Source: Lachnospiraceae bacterium UBA1066 (GTDB lineage Bacteria > Bacillota > Clostridia > Lachnospirales > Lachnospiraceae). From it: a DNA stretch of 7,454 bases. Location: the NCBI GenBank assembly GCA_002316215.1, contig DCDB01000075.1:1-7454 (forward strand), given 5' to 3'. The translations under genes were made by a program, and so were the position numbers. Below, piece after piece: positions 1 through 7,321 of this stretch (the first letter of the stretch is position 1; the number at the start of each line of letters is the position of its first letter). The notes beneath the pieces are model-generated. The model saw only the letters and a program-made list of their open reading frames with translations. It made no database searches and was not told the DNA's origin.

Positions 1-358
1 GCTGGATGCTTTCATTTCCAGGCTGATCGACTACCGGCTGGCTATCCGAAATGAAAATGCAGACAGCATCCTTAAGATTTTCACGAATTGTAAGGAATTC
101 CGCGACAGCTTTGACGTCAGCGCCTCGGGTCAGCTGAAATCAGAATACCGGATTTATCTTGACTTAATCGATGAAGCCGGAAGCATTGCACGTATCGCAG
201 GCATTCTTGCCGAAACCGGCATTTCCATAAAAAATATCGGCATCGTCCACAACCGCGAATTCGAGCAGGGCGTCCTGCGCATCGTTTTCTACGACGATGA
301 TGCAAGCCAGAAGGCTGCCGCATTGCTGGAAGGCAGGGGTTACAGGGTGTACGCCTAA
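1..358 (+). CDS. tyrA: Prephenate dehydrogenase, C-terminal part with ACT domain (5' end outside window)
   Basis: This open frame has no start in the window and ends at TAA 356-358, giving 118 residues. The first ~45 residues (LDAFISRLIDYRLAIRNENA...) look like the last helices of the prephenate dehydrogenase dimerisation domain. Residues ~49-118 form an ACT domain: a YRIYLDLIDEAGSIARIAGI strand-helix start, then ISIKNIGIVHNREFEQGVLR and a final GRGYRVYA strand. This order closely matches the ACT tail of Bacillus-type TyrA. TyrA oxidatively decarboxylates prephenate to 4-hydroxyphenylpyruvate with NAD(P)+, in the cytoplasm. The ACT domain usually mediates feedback inhibition by aromatic amino acids; that role is family knowledge and is not visible here. 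The downstream aroA on the same strand supports the call. The catalytic Rossmann domain is not in the window, so another ACT-tailed enzyme is possible but unlikely. Confidence 0.85.
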   Translation, partial: LDAFISRLIDYRLAIRNENADSILKIFTNCKEFRDSFDVSASGQLKSEYRIYLDLIDEAGSIARIAGILAETGISIKNIGIVHNREFEQGVLRIVFYDDDASQKAAALLEGRGYRVYA

Positions 359-402
359 GGCAATGCGCTCTTGGCAAAGTGCGGCTTCCTAAGGATATAT
401 CT

Positions 403-431
403 TTGACAGAATTATATAGCGGCAATATGAC
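403..431 (+). promoter_or_regulatory. Possible sigma-A/sigma-70 promoter for aroA
   Basis: A perfect -35 hexamer TTGACA lies at 403-408. After a 17-bp spacer comes TATGAC at 426-431, a 4/6 match to TATAAT. Transcription would start near 438 and give a ~45-nt leader carrying the aroA ribosome binding site. The 125-bp gap after tyrA leaves room for such a promoter. No start-site data are available and the -10 is imperfect, so aroA may instead be read through from tyrA. Confidence 0.4.
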
Positions 432-471
432 GGCAGTGTGCCTGCGTGTCCTGTTTATATTTTAAAAAAAC

Positions 472-486
472 GAGGTATCTGAATTG
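472..486 (+). promoter_or_regulatory. Ribosome binding site supporting the TTG start of aroA
   Basis: GAGG at 472-475 lies 8 nt upstream of TTG 484-486. The protein that follows begins MKISKVSSLRGELRIPGDKS, the normal distance from an EPSP synthase N-terminus to its GDKS motif. This makes TTG the best start. Confidence 0.6.
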
Positions 487-1920
487 AAAATATCAAAAGT
501 TTCTTCTCTCCGGGGCGAGCTTAGGATCCCGGGTGATAAATCCATATCCCACCGCTCCGTTATGCTTGGAGCGATCGCAGAAGGCGACACGGCCGTCAGC
601 GGCTTCCTTAAAAGCGCCGACTGTCTTGCCACAATTGATTGTTTCCGGAAACTGGGAATAAGCATCGAAGAAATAACGGACGGTTCACTCTACATGAACG
701 GTGCCTGCGGAAACGGACCGCTGATCGTCATCCACGGGAAGGGCCTGCGCGGCCTTAAGGCGCCAAAAGAAAGCCTGAACGCCATGAACAGCGGGACAAC
801 TGTCCGCCTTCTCTCCGGCATCCTGGCCGGCCAGAACTTCACGTCACGCATAGAAGGGGACCGCTCCCTTTCAAAAAGGCCGATGAAAAGAATCATCCGT
901 CCGCTGGAGGTCATGGGCTGCAACATTGCATCCGAAGATAAAAATAATTGCCTGCCGCTCATCATAAGAGGCGGCAGCCTTAAGGGGATACGCTATAAAA
1001 GTCCGGTAGCCTCCGCACAGGTGAAATCCTGTATTCTTCTGGCAGGACTTTATGCGGATGCCCCTACCTTCTTTACGGAGCCCTCTCTTTCAAGAAATCA
1101 TACCGAACTGATGCTCTCGACTTTCGGAGGCAACCTCAAGACCCGGAAAAAAGAAAAAGAGCCTGAACATTTTTCCGTTATCCCGAAGCCTCCGAAACAA
1201 GCAGGCGCAAGCGATGACAGTAATGAATATACAACAATTATCTATCCCGGAACCATATTAAGAGGCCAAAGGATCACGGTTCCCGGAGACATCTCCTCTG
1301 CAGCTTATTTTATAGCCGCCGGTCTTATCACGCCGAATTCCGAAATAACATTAAGAAATGTCGGCATCAATGAGACGCGCGACGGCATCCTGCGCGTGGC
1401 CAGGAGTATGGGAGCCAATATTCACCCGTTCAATGTCCGTATGGAAGGACGCGAACCGGTAGCCGACCTCATTATAAGATCTTCGCATCTGACCGGAACA
1501 CAGATCGGCGGGGCGCTGATCCCGACACTGATCGACGAACTGCCGGTTATAGCCGTCATGGCAGCCTGTGCAGAAGGAAAGACGGAGATCCGGGATGCAT
1601 CGGAGCTGAGAGTCAAAGAATCCGACCGCCTCGCGTCAATAATAACCTGCCTTACTCTTTTAGGCATCCGTGTCGAAGAAACACAAAGCGGCATGATCAT
1701 CGAAGGAAGAGGGAAAAAAGCAGGCAGTGCTGCGGATGCTTCCGGAAGAAATGCTGTTTTCCACGGCAGCGTCATCGACCCGCAGGGCGATCACAGGATT
1801 GCAATGGCTTTCTCGATTGCCGGCCTCGTATCCGATACACCCGTCGTCATAAAAGACACGGACTGTGTCCGGATCTCCTACCCCGATTTCTATAAAGACC
1901 TAAAAAGCCTGGAAGGCTAA
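484..1920 (+). CDS. aroA: 3-phosphoshikimate 1-carboxyvinyltransferase (EPSP synthase)
   Basis: AroA transfers the enolpyruvyl group of PEP to shikimate-3-phosphate, the sixth step of the shikimate pathway, in the cytoplasm. All family landmarks are present in order: PGDKSISHR (16-24), MNSGTTVRLL (101-110), GDRSLSKRPM (125-134), SAQVKS (177-182), SRNHTE (203-208), VPGDISSAAYF (266-276), LIDELPV with D351 and E352 (349-355), LRVKESDRL (375-383) and GDHRIAMAF (435-443). Asp351 and Glu379 correspond to the catalytic Asp/Glu of the family. At 478 residues it exceeds the usual ~425-440. The extra length sits mainly in two hydrophilic stretches, about 221-250 and 409-427. The residue before NSGTT is Met101, where most homologues have Gly, and the site equivalent to E. 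coli Pro101 is Leu109. The gene starts with TTG behind a GAGG site, follows tyrA, and ends 20 bp before a strong hairpin terminator. Function is secure; the consequences of the insertions are unknown. Confidence 0.96.
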   Translation: MKISKVSSLRGELRIPGDKSISHRSVMLGAIAEGDTAVSGFLKSADCLATIDCFRKLGISIEEITDGSLYMNGACGNGPLIVIHGKGLRGLKAPKESLNAMNSGTTVRLLSGILAGQNFTSRIEGDRSLSKRPMKRIIRPLEVMGCNIASEDKNNCLPLIIRGGSLKGIRYKSPVASAQVKSCILLAGLYADAPTFFTEPSLSRNHTELMLSTFGGNLKTRKKEKEPEHFSVIPKPPKQAGASDDSNEYTTIIYPGTILRGQRITVPGDISSAAYFIAAGLITPNSEITLRNVGINETRDGILRVARSMGANIHPFNVRMEGREPVADLIIRSSHLTGTQIGGALIPTLIDELPVIAVMAACAEGKTEIRDASELRVKESDRLASIITCLTLLGIRVEETQSGMIIEGRGKKAGSAADASGRNAVFHGSVIDPQGDHRIAMAFSIAGLVSDTPVVIKDTDCVRISYPDFYKDLKSLEG

Positions 1921-1940
1921 ATGGGAACTGTCCCCACGTA

Positions 1941-1990
1941 AAAAAAAGATTGGCAGGAGCATGCATTTCTGCTCCCGCCAATCTTTTTTT
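1941..1990. terminator. Bidirectional Rho-independent terminator between aroA and queA
   Basis: The arms at 1941-1961 and 1970-1990 are 21 bp each and pair with a single A/C mismatch (1955 with 1976) around an 8-nt loop. The GC-containing core is GATTGGCAGGAGCA paired with TGCTCCCGCCAATC. It is flanked by seven A on the left and seven T on the right. The T run serves as the U tract for aroA on the plus strand, and the A run serves queA on the minus strand. It lies 20 bp after the aroA stop and 46 bp past the queA stop, as expected for a shared terminator between convergent genes. Confidence 0.93.
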
Positions 1991-2036
1991 ATCTGTTCAG
2001 GCATTTCTGGCCATGTTTCAAATGTGCGAAAAGCTT

Positions 2037-3080
2037 TTAAATAATAATCATCGCATCCCCGAAGCTGAAGAAACGGTACTTTTCTTTTACAGCCTCCTCA
2101 TACGCCGCCAGGATATGCTCCTTTCCGGCAAAAGCCGACACCAGCATAACCAGTGTGGATTCCGGAAGATGGAAGTTCGTGATGAGGCCGTCCATAAGCC
2201 TGAAACGGTAGCCGGGATAAATAAAGATATCCGTCCAGCCGCTTTTCGCCTGAAGATGACCGTCCGCATCCGCCGCCGATTCCAGTGTCCTGCAGGAAGT
2301 CGTCCCGACGCAGATGACGCGACGCCCCGCTTTCTTCGTTTCATTTATGATATCTGCCGTTTCCTGCGGCACGATATAGTATTCTGAATGCATATGATGG
2401 TTCTCGACATCGTCCGTCTTAACCGGCCGGAATGTCCCAAGCCCCACGTGAAGCGTGACATGCGCGATATTCACGCCTTTTGCCCTGATCTCTTCGAGCA
2501 GTTCCTTTGTAAAATGCAGCCCCGCCGTAGGCGCTGCCGCGGAGCCGTCGTACTTGGCATAAACGGTATTGTACCGCGTCTTATCTTCAAGTTTGTGGTG
2601 GATATAAGGCGGCAGAGGCATCTCTCCCAGCCGGTCCAGAACCTCTTCGAAAATTCCGTCAAAGGTAAAGCGGATCAGGCGGTTTCCTTCGTCGAGGACA
2701 TCCATCACCTCACCTGTAAGAGGGCAGCTTTCGCTGCCGTCGCTGCTGCCGAAAAAGATCCTCGTTCCTACCCTGCACTTTTTTCCGGGCTTCACCAGAG
2801 TCTCCCAGGCGTTATCCGATTTGCGTACCAGAAGCAGGACCTCAATCTTAGCCTGCGTCCCCTCTTTCACACCGTAAAGCCTCGCCGGAATCACCTTCGT
2901 ATCGTTAATCACCAGCGTATCGCCCGCCTTAAGATACGAGCCCACATTCTTAAATATGTCGTGTGTCACCTCGCCCGTCTCTTTGTCAAGGTGCATAAGC
3001 CGCGAGGCCGAACGGTCCTCAAGCGGATCCTGCGCAATCAATTCCTTCGGTAAATCATAATAAAAATCAGATGTCTTCAT
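2037..3080 (-). CDS. queA: S-adenosylmethionine:tRNA ribosyltransferase-isomerase
   Basis: QueA moves the ribosyl part of S-adenosylmethionine onto preQ1 at position 34 of GUN-anticodon tRNAs, giving epoxyqueuosine, the penultimate step of queuosine synthesis. At 347 residues it has the normal family length. Family motifs run throughout: YDLPKELIAQDPLEDRSASRL (8-28), VINDTKVIPARL (58-68), LVKPGKK (95-101), GEMPLPPYI (152-160), GSAAAPTAGLHFT (179-191), HVTLHVGLGTFRPV (207-220), MHSEYY (230-235), VGTTSCRTLES (258-268) and YRFRLMDGLITNFHLPESTL (291-310). The ATG at 3080 is preceded by an AGGA about 8 nt upstream and begins the protein just before the conserved DLP segment. It is the last gene of the likely pheS-pheT-phosphatase-queA transcript and converges on aroA. 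No preQ1 riboswitch or other que gene is visible, so it is probably under operon control. Confidence 0.97.
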   Translation of the reverse strand: MKTSDFYYDLPKELIAQDPLEDRSASRLMHLDKETGEVTHDIFKNVGSYLKAGDTLVINDTKVIPARLYGVKEGTQAKIEVLLLVRKSDNAWETLVKPGKKCRVGTRIFFGSSDGSESCPLTGEVMDVLDEGNRLIRFTFDGIFEEVLDRLGEMPLPPYIHHKLEDKTRYNTVYAKYDGSAAAPTAGLHFTKELLEEIRAKGVNIAHVTLHVGLGTFRPVKTDDVENHHMHSEYYIVPQETADIINETKKAGRRVICVGTTSCRTLESAADADGHLQAKSGWTDIFIYPGYRFRLMDGLITNFHLPESTLVMLVSAFAGKEHILAAYEEAVKEKYRFFSFGDAMIII

Positions 3081-3132
3081 TTTCCTCTTCCTAAAGCGGC
3101 GTCAGGCACTGAATGTCCCGTTTCGCTGCGGT

Positions 3133-3780
3133 TTACGCCTTTTTATCAATAGCATAATAATCCGTCACATTCTCTGAATAATAAACAACATCTTTCTCAA
3201 CGTGTACGGCTTTTCCATTCTCTACCGTCACGATGCAGAAGGAGCAGTTCGGAGGAACCTTGCCGTGCCAGAAATCCCGATCCTGCCAGACGCTGTGCAT
3301 CAGCGCCCTCCCCGAGCCGCCGTGCATGGAAACGAGAATTCTCTTGCCCTGTAACTCCGGTTTATGGATGATTTCATCATAAAAACTATGCGTTCTGTCA
3401 ATAAGCTCCTGCATCGACTCACCGTGCGGAGGCGCCGTATAGTTATCAAGATTAAACTTCAGGGAATCAATCGCCTCCTTAGATGCCTTCGGATTACCGG
3501 GATCGCAATTCATCCCTTCCCAGTCCCCAAAAGAAAACTCCGCAAGCCGTTCATCCTTAATAATCGGCAGTTTCCGGTCTCCAAGCACATAAACAGCCGT
3601 GTCGTAAGCTCTTTTCAGAGGGCTCGAATAAGCTGCGTCAAAATGCAGATCCTTCAGCTTCTCACCCGTCTCCTTCGCCAGCCGTATTCCTTCCCCGTCC
3701 AGTTCCGTATCCGTCCGTCCCTGCAGCCTGTGCGTCCTGTTCCACTCCGTCGTCCCGTGCCGTAAAATATATAACTCCAT
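3133..3780 (-). CDS. Histidine phosphatase superfamily protein (phosphoglycerate-mutase-like)
   Basis: This 215-residue protein has the histidine phosphatase fold signature at its N-terminus, LYILRHGTTEWN (3-14). His8 is the predicted phosphorylated residue, with Arg7 beside it. Other expected active-site parts are SSPLKRAYDTA with Arg57, ERLAEFSFGDWEG with Glu81, and VSMHGGSGRALM with the second His at 153. The QGRTDTELDGEG stretch (20-31) is typical of the GpmB/CobC-like branch. Members hydrolyse phosphate esters from varied small molecules, and substrate cannot be assigned from sequence. Possibilities include a broad-specificity phosphatase or alpha-ribazole phosphatase. No cobalamin gene lies nearby to support the latter, and a cofactor-dependent glycolytic mutase is unlikely at this length. 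The ATG has an AAGGG site 6 nt upstream. The gene sits between pheT and queA with gaps of 53 and 52 bp, which fits cotranscription but gives no functional clue. Confidence 0.9.
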   Translation of the reverse strand: MELYILRHGTTEWNRTHRLQGRTDTELDGEGIRLAKETGEKLKDLHFDAAYSSPLKRAYDTAVYVLGDRKLPIIKDERLAEFSFGDWEGMNCDPGNPKASKEAIDSLKFNLDNYTAPPHGESMQELIDRTHSFYDEIIHKPELQGKRILVSMHGGSGRALMHSVWQDRDFWHGKVPPNCSFCIVTVENGKAVHVEKDVVYYSENVTDYYAIDKKA

Positions 3781-3833
3781 CTAAATCCCTTCTCCAGACA
3801 TAGTTAACAGTTTCCGTTGTAACCGCCGTACTT

Positions 3834-6254
3834 TTACTTGCGAAGCTCGATTTTAAGCCCTTCAAGTCCGTTCAGAATCTTCTTCATTGCCGCCGTGATT
3901 TCCGCCTCTTCCATTGTCTTATCCGGATGGCGGAACACCAGGCTGTAGGCCATCGACTTAAAGCCCGGCAAAATCGGCGCTCCTTCATAAATATCAAACA
4001 GGCTGTAGCTTTCCAGGATCTTCCCGCCGCGCTGGACCAGGACCTTCTCGATCATGGCCGCCGTCACGCTCTTAGGAACGATCATGCTGATATCGCGCGT
4101 TACCGCCGGATACTTGGCAATCCCCGTAAACTTACGGTCAAAGGAAGCATATTCAAGAACCGTCGGCATATCGATAACGGCGACATAAGTTCTCTCCCCG
4201 ATTTCAAAACGGCCGCGCACTTCCGGATGTACCTCTCCGATCTCGCCGATATTCTTTCCGTCGTAAAAAATCTGAGCCTGACGACCCGGATGCAGATAGC
4301 ATTTCAGAGTATCCGTCCGGTACTCCGGCTTCATATTCATCCCGAGTTTAAGAAAAAGCATCTCGATGACACCCTTCATATCGAAGAAATCTCCGTCACC
4401 GTACATTCCGAGCGTAAGCTTCATACGCTCATCCGGCAGTTCCGTAAGCGGCAGCGCCTTCGGAAGATAGACATTTCCCGTTTCATAGAGCCGCACGGAC
4501 TTATTCCGGCGGTTGAAATTCGTCGAAAGAGACGTCAGTATACCGCCTAAAGAAGTCGTCCGCATAATGGAGAAGTCTTCTCCCAGCGGATTCATGATCT
4601 CAATTGCCTTCCGCTCCGGCGCATCCGGCGGAAGCGTCAGACGGTCAAAAACTTTCTTTGATTCAAAGGAATAGCAGTAGCCCTGGGAGAATCCGCAATC
4701 TTCCGCGACGTCCCGCGCTGCCGCCAGTACGCGCATATTAAACTGCAGTTTCCCAGCCGTTGCCGCGCCAGAAGGAAGCGTCGACGGAATTCTTTCGTAG
4801 CCGTAAAAGCGCGCCACTTCTTCCGCAAGATCCGCCGTCCTTTTAAGATCCTGGCGGAAAGTCGGGGCAATAACGACACGGCGCTCCGCATCATAATCCA
4901 GATCTTCTTTCCGGAAATAAGCCAGCATTTCCTCCTCCGGCACCTGCGTCCCGAGAAGCGCATTGATTTTATCCGGTTCAAACGGAATCTCAACCGGCTT
5001 TCTTACATTATCGTAAACATCGACGCAGCCTCCGACAACTTCTCCTGCACCGAACTCTTCCATAAGCTCACAGGCTCGGTTAATCGCTTCGCGGGCCGTG
5101 TTCGGATCAAGTCCTTTGTCGAACTTCTGGGAAGAATCCGTCTGGAGACCGATCCTCTTCGAAGAAAGGCGGATATTTGTGCCGTCAAAGCAGGCTGCCT
5201 CAAAGAGGACATTTTTCACATCATCCGTAATCATGGAATTCTCGCCGCCCATAATGCCGGCGATACCGATTGCCTTATCGGCGTCGCAGATCATCAGCAC
5301 CTGGCTGTCCAGCGTTCTTTCCTGCCCGTCCAGCGTCGTGAATTTCTCGCCGTCCGCCGCACGGCGAACGATGATTTTATGTCCGGACACCGTATCGTAA
5401 TCGAAAGAATGCATCGGCTGCCCGTATTCTTCCATGACATAATTTGTAATATCGACGATATTGTTGATCGGCCGGATGCCGTTTGAAGCAAGGCATCTCT
5501 GCATCCACTTCGGCGACGGCGCAATACGGACATTTTTCACGACACGCGCACAGTAGCGCGGGCAGAGATCTTTGTCCTTTACCTCTACCGAAATGTAATC
5601 GGAAGCCTGCTCGTCATTTCCCGTCTCTTTGACATCCGGTGCATGAAATTCCTTATGAAATGTCGCCGCAGCCTCGCGTGCGATCCCAATGACGCTGTAG
5701 CAGTCCACACGGTTGGACGTGATTTCGTATTCAACAACCGCATCGTGAAGGCCCAGCTCTTCCACGGCGTCCGCGCCGACCGGCGTATCCTCCGGGAAAA
5801 TGTAAATCCCGCCTTCGGGCGCTTCGGGATAGAATTCCCGCGTGCTTCCAAGCTCTTCAATCGAGCAGATCATGCCGTGGGATTCCACGCCGCGCAGCTT
5901 GCCCGCTTTAATTTCGATACCGCCTTCGGACATTCCGCCGCTGTGTGTTCCGGCGACGCGTCCGCCTTCCAGCACGACCGGAACCTTGAGTCCTGCCGCG
6001 GCATTCGGAGCGCCGCAGACAATCTGAAGCGGTGCGCCTTCTCCGACGTCAACCGTGCAGACGTGCAGATGATCGGAATCCGGATGGGGCCCGCAGGTCA
6101 GGATTTTTCCGACGACAATCTTATCCAGATCCTTATCCAGTTCCTCGCAGGTCTCGACCTTCGTTCCCGAAAGCGTCATAGCATCGCAATACGTTTTCGG
6201 ATCGACATTTAAGTCAGGTACATATTTTCTAATCCAGGACATTGATGTATTCAT
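3834..6254 (-). CDS. pheT: Phenylalanyl-tRNA synthetase beta subunit
   Basis: PheT is the large subunit of the cytoplasmic alpha2-beta2 phenylalanyl-tRNA synthetase. It handles tRNA binding and editing of misacylated Tyr-tRNAPhe. At 806 residues it has the full bacterial length. Visible domains are an EMAP-type tRNA-binding OB fold (~40-150, with VGKILTCGPHPDSDHLHVC and IVCGAPN), a B3/B4 editing region (~175-390, with EITSNRVDC, GQPMHSFD, AIGIAGIMGGENS and DSSQKFDKGLDP), a B5 domain (~420-490, with APTFRQDLKRTADLAEEVAR and YGYERIP), a catalytic-like core (~500-690, with NPLGEDFSIMRTTSLGGIL and NKSVRLYETGNVY), and a C-terminal ferredoxin-like anticodon-binding domain (~708-806, from KFTGIAKYPAVTRDIS). 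The ATG is preceded by AAGGGG with a 7-nt spacer. That site overlaps the pheS stop codon, which suggests translational coupling. No frameshift or missing domain is seen. Confidence 0.98.
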   Translation of the reverse strand: MNTSMSWIRKYVPDLNVDPKTYCDAMTLSGTKVETCEELDKDLDKIVVGKILTCGPHPDSDHLHVCTVDVGEGAPLQIVCGAPNAAAGLKVPVVLEGGRVAGTHSGGMSEGGIEIKAGKLRGVESHGMICSIEELGSTREFYPEAPEGGIYIFPEDTPVGADAVEELGLHDAVVEYEITSNRVDCYSVIGIAREAAATFHKEFHAPDVKETGNDEQASDYISVEVKDKDLCPRYCARVVKNVRIAPSPKWMQRCLASNGIRPINNIVDITNYVMEEYGQPMHSFDYDTVSGHKIIVRRAADGEKFTTLDGQERTLDSQVLMICDADKAIGIAGIMGGENSMITDDVKNVLFEAACFDGTNIRLSSKRIGLQTDSSQKFDKGLDPNTAREAINRACELMEEFGAGEVVGGCVDVYDNVRKPVEIPFEPDKINALLGTQVPEEEMLAYFRKEDLDYDAERRVVIAPTFRQDLKRTADLAEEVARFYGYERIPSTLPSGAATAGKLQFNMRVLAAARDVAEDCGFSQGYCYSFESKKVFDRLTLPPDAPERKAIEIMNPLGEDFSIMRTTSLGGILTSLSTNFNRRNKSVRLYETGNVYLPKALPLTELPDERMKLTLGMYGDGDFFDMKGVIEMLFLKLGMNMKPEYRTDTLKCYLHPGRQAQIFYDGKNIGEIGEVHPEVRGRFEIGERTYVAVIDMPTVLEYASFDRKFTGIAKYPAVTRDISMIVPKSVTAAMIEKVLVQRGGKILESYSLFDIYEGAPILPGFKSMAYSLVFRHPDKTMEEAEITAAMKKILNGLEGLKIELRK

Positions 6255-6267
6255 TTTCTCACCCCTT
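6255..6267 (-). promoter_or_regulatory. pheT ribosome binding site overlapping the pheS stop codon
   Basis: On the minus strand AAGGGG (plus-strand 6267-6262) lies 7 nt before the pheT ATG. Its first two A residues are the last two bases of the pheS TAA. Ribosomes ending pheS would arrive on the pheT site, which fits coupled production of the two subunits in equal amounts. Confidence 0.75.
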
Positions 6268-7294
6268 AGAATTGTTTTAAGAATCGGATGTCGTTATCGT
6301 AAAGAAGGCGCATGTCGTCGATTTCGTACTTAAGAAGCGCTATGCGCTCGAGCCCGACGCCGAAAGCAAAGCCCGTATATACCGAAGGATCGATGCCGCA
6401 CATTTCAAGAACATGCGGATGGACCATGCCGCAGCCTAAAATCTCGATCCAGCCTTCTCCCTTGCAGAAACGGCAGCCCTTGCCGCCGCATTTGAAGCAG
6501 CTGACGTCCACCTCCGCCGACGGTTCCGTAAACGGAAAATGATGCGGACGGAATTTTGTCTTGGTATCCGGTCCGAAAAGCTCCTTGGCGAAGACATCCA
6601 GCGTGCCTTTTAAATCGGCAAAGGTGATACCCTTGTCGATTACCAGGCCTTCGATCTGGTGGAAGGACGGAGAATGCGTGGCATCCACTTCATCCGAACG
6701 GAAAACGCGTCCCGGGGAAATCATGCGGATCGGCAGCTTTCCCTGCTCCATGACACGCGCCTGTACGGGAGAAGTCTGCGTGCGCAGAAGAATATCCTTC
6801 GTAATGTAGAAGGTATCCTGCTCATCCTTGGCCGGATGGTTCGGCGGGATGTTCAGCTTTGTAAAATTATATTCGTCATATTCCACTTCCGGGCCTTCAA
6901 TGACCTCGTAGCCCATACCGACGAAGATACGCTCTACTTCTTCAAGCGCAATCGTATTCGGATGACGGTGGCCGATTTCCTGCATCTTAGACGGCAGCGT
7001 GACATCAATAGTCTCTGCCTTAAGCTGGACCTTCATTTTCTCAGCGTCGAGACGCGCCTTCGTCTCTTCCATCTTATTCTCGATGGATTCCCGCGCGTCA
7101 TTGACCCACTTCCCGACCTTCGGACGGTCTTCGGGAGCCACATCCTTCATGGATTTAAGGACAGCAGTAAGAGTGCCCTTCTTTCCCAGGAATGCCACCC
7201 GGATATCATTCAGCTTCTCCAGGTGCTCTGCGGAAGTTATTTCCCTGGCCGCCTGTTCCTCGATTTCCCTGACTTTTTGTTCGATGTCGCTCAT
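6266..7294 (-). CDS. pheS: Phenylalanyl-tRNA synthetase alpha subunit
   Basis: PheS is the catalytic subunit that activates phenylalanine with ATP and charges tRNAPhe, acting as an alpha2-beta2 complex with PheT. It has 342 residues, the normal length. The N-terminal coiled coil (~1-90) is charged and contains IRVAFLGKKGTLTAVLKSMK (31-50), a typical tRNA-contact segment. Class II synthetase motifs follow: motif 1 around GHRHPNTIALEEVERIF (108-124), motif 2 in SPGRVFRSDEVDATHSPSFH (193-212) and motif 3 in GFAFGVGLERIALLKYEIDD (308-327). Ala310 matches the Ala294 of E. coli that limits the size of the phenylalanine pocket, so normal substrate choice is expected. A cysteine cluster CFKCGGKGCRFCKGEGWIEI (266-285) is common in Bacillota PheS. 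The ATG is fixed by an AAGGAGG 5 nt upstream. No other in-frame start codon occurs before the upstream in-frame stop at 7382-7384. Confidence 0.98.
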   Translation of the reverse strand: MSDIEQKVREIEEQAAREITSAEHLEKLNDIRVAFLGKKGTLTAVLKSMKDVAPEDRPKVGKWVNDARESIENKMEETKARLDAEKMKVQLKAETIDVTLPSKMQEIGHRHPNTIALEEVERIFVGMGYEVIEGPEVEYDEYNFTKLNIPPNHPAKDEQDTFYITKDILLRTQTSPVQARVMEQGKLPIRMISPGRVFRSDEVDATHSPSFHQIEGLVIDKGITFADLKGTLDVFAKELFGPDTKTKFRPHHFPFTEPSAEVDVSCFKCGGKGCRFCKGEGWIEILGCGMVHPHVLEMCGIDPSVYTGFAFGVGLERIALLKYEIDDMRLLYDNDIRFLKQF

Positions 7295-7306
7295 ATCTTC
7301 CTCCTT
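7295..7306 (-). promoter_or_regulatory. Strong pheS ribosome binding site
   Basis: AAGGAGG (plus-strand 7306-7300) is a near-consensus Shine-Dalgarno sequence placed 5 nt before the pheS ATG at 7294. It fixes the start even though the reading frame stays open for 29 more codons upstream. Confidence 0.85.
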
Positions 7307-7321
7307 CTTTTCGGGTTTTTC

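Noticed and set aside
354..394. Rho-independent terminator after tyrA
   Set aside because: The CCTAAGG pair forms only a weak stem with a mismatch and a long interior, and no T run follows it.
2388..3053. Long plus-strand open frame (221 codons) opposite queA
   Set aside because: It lies fully inside queA on the other strand and its translation is Arg/His-rich with no domain pattern, while the queA frame carries every family motif.
3927..4550. Plus-strand open frame (207 codons) opposite pheT
   Set aside because: It is an antisense shadow of the conserved C-terminal anticodon-binding domain of PheT, and its composition is not protein-like.
5643..6212. Plus-strand open frame (189 codons) opposite pheT
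   Set aside because: It is an antisense shadow of the pheT N-terminal region, which has clear tRNA-binding motifs. No ribosome binding site was sought or needed to explain it.
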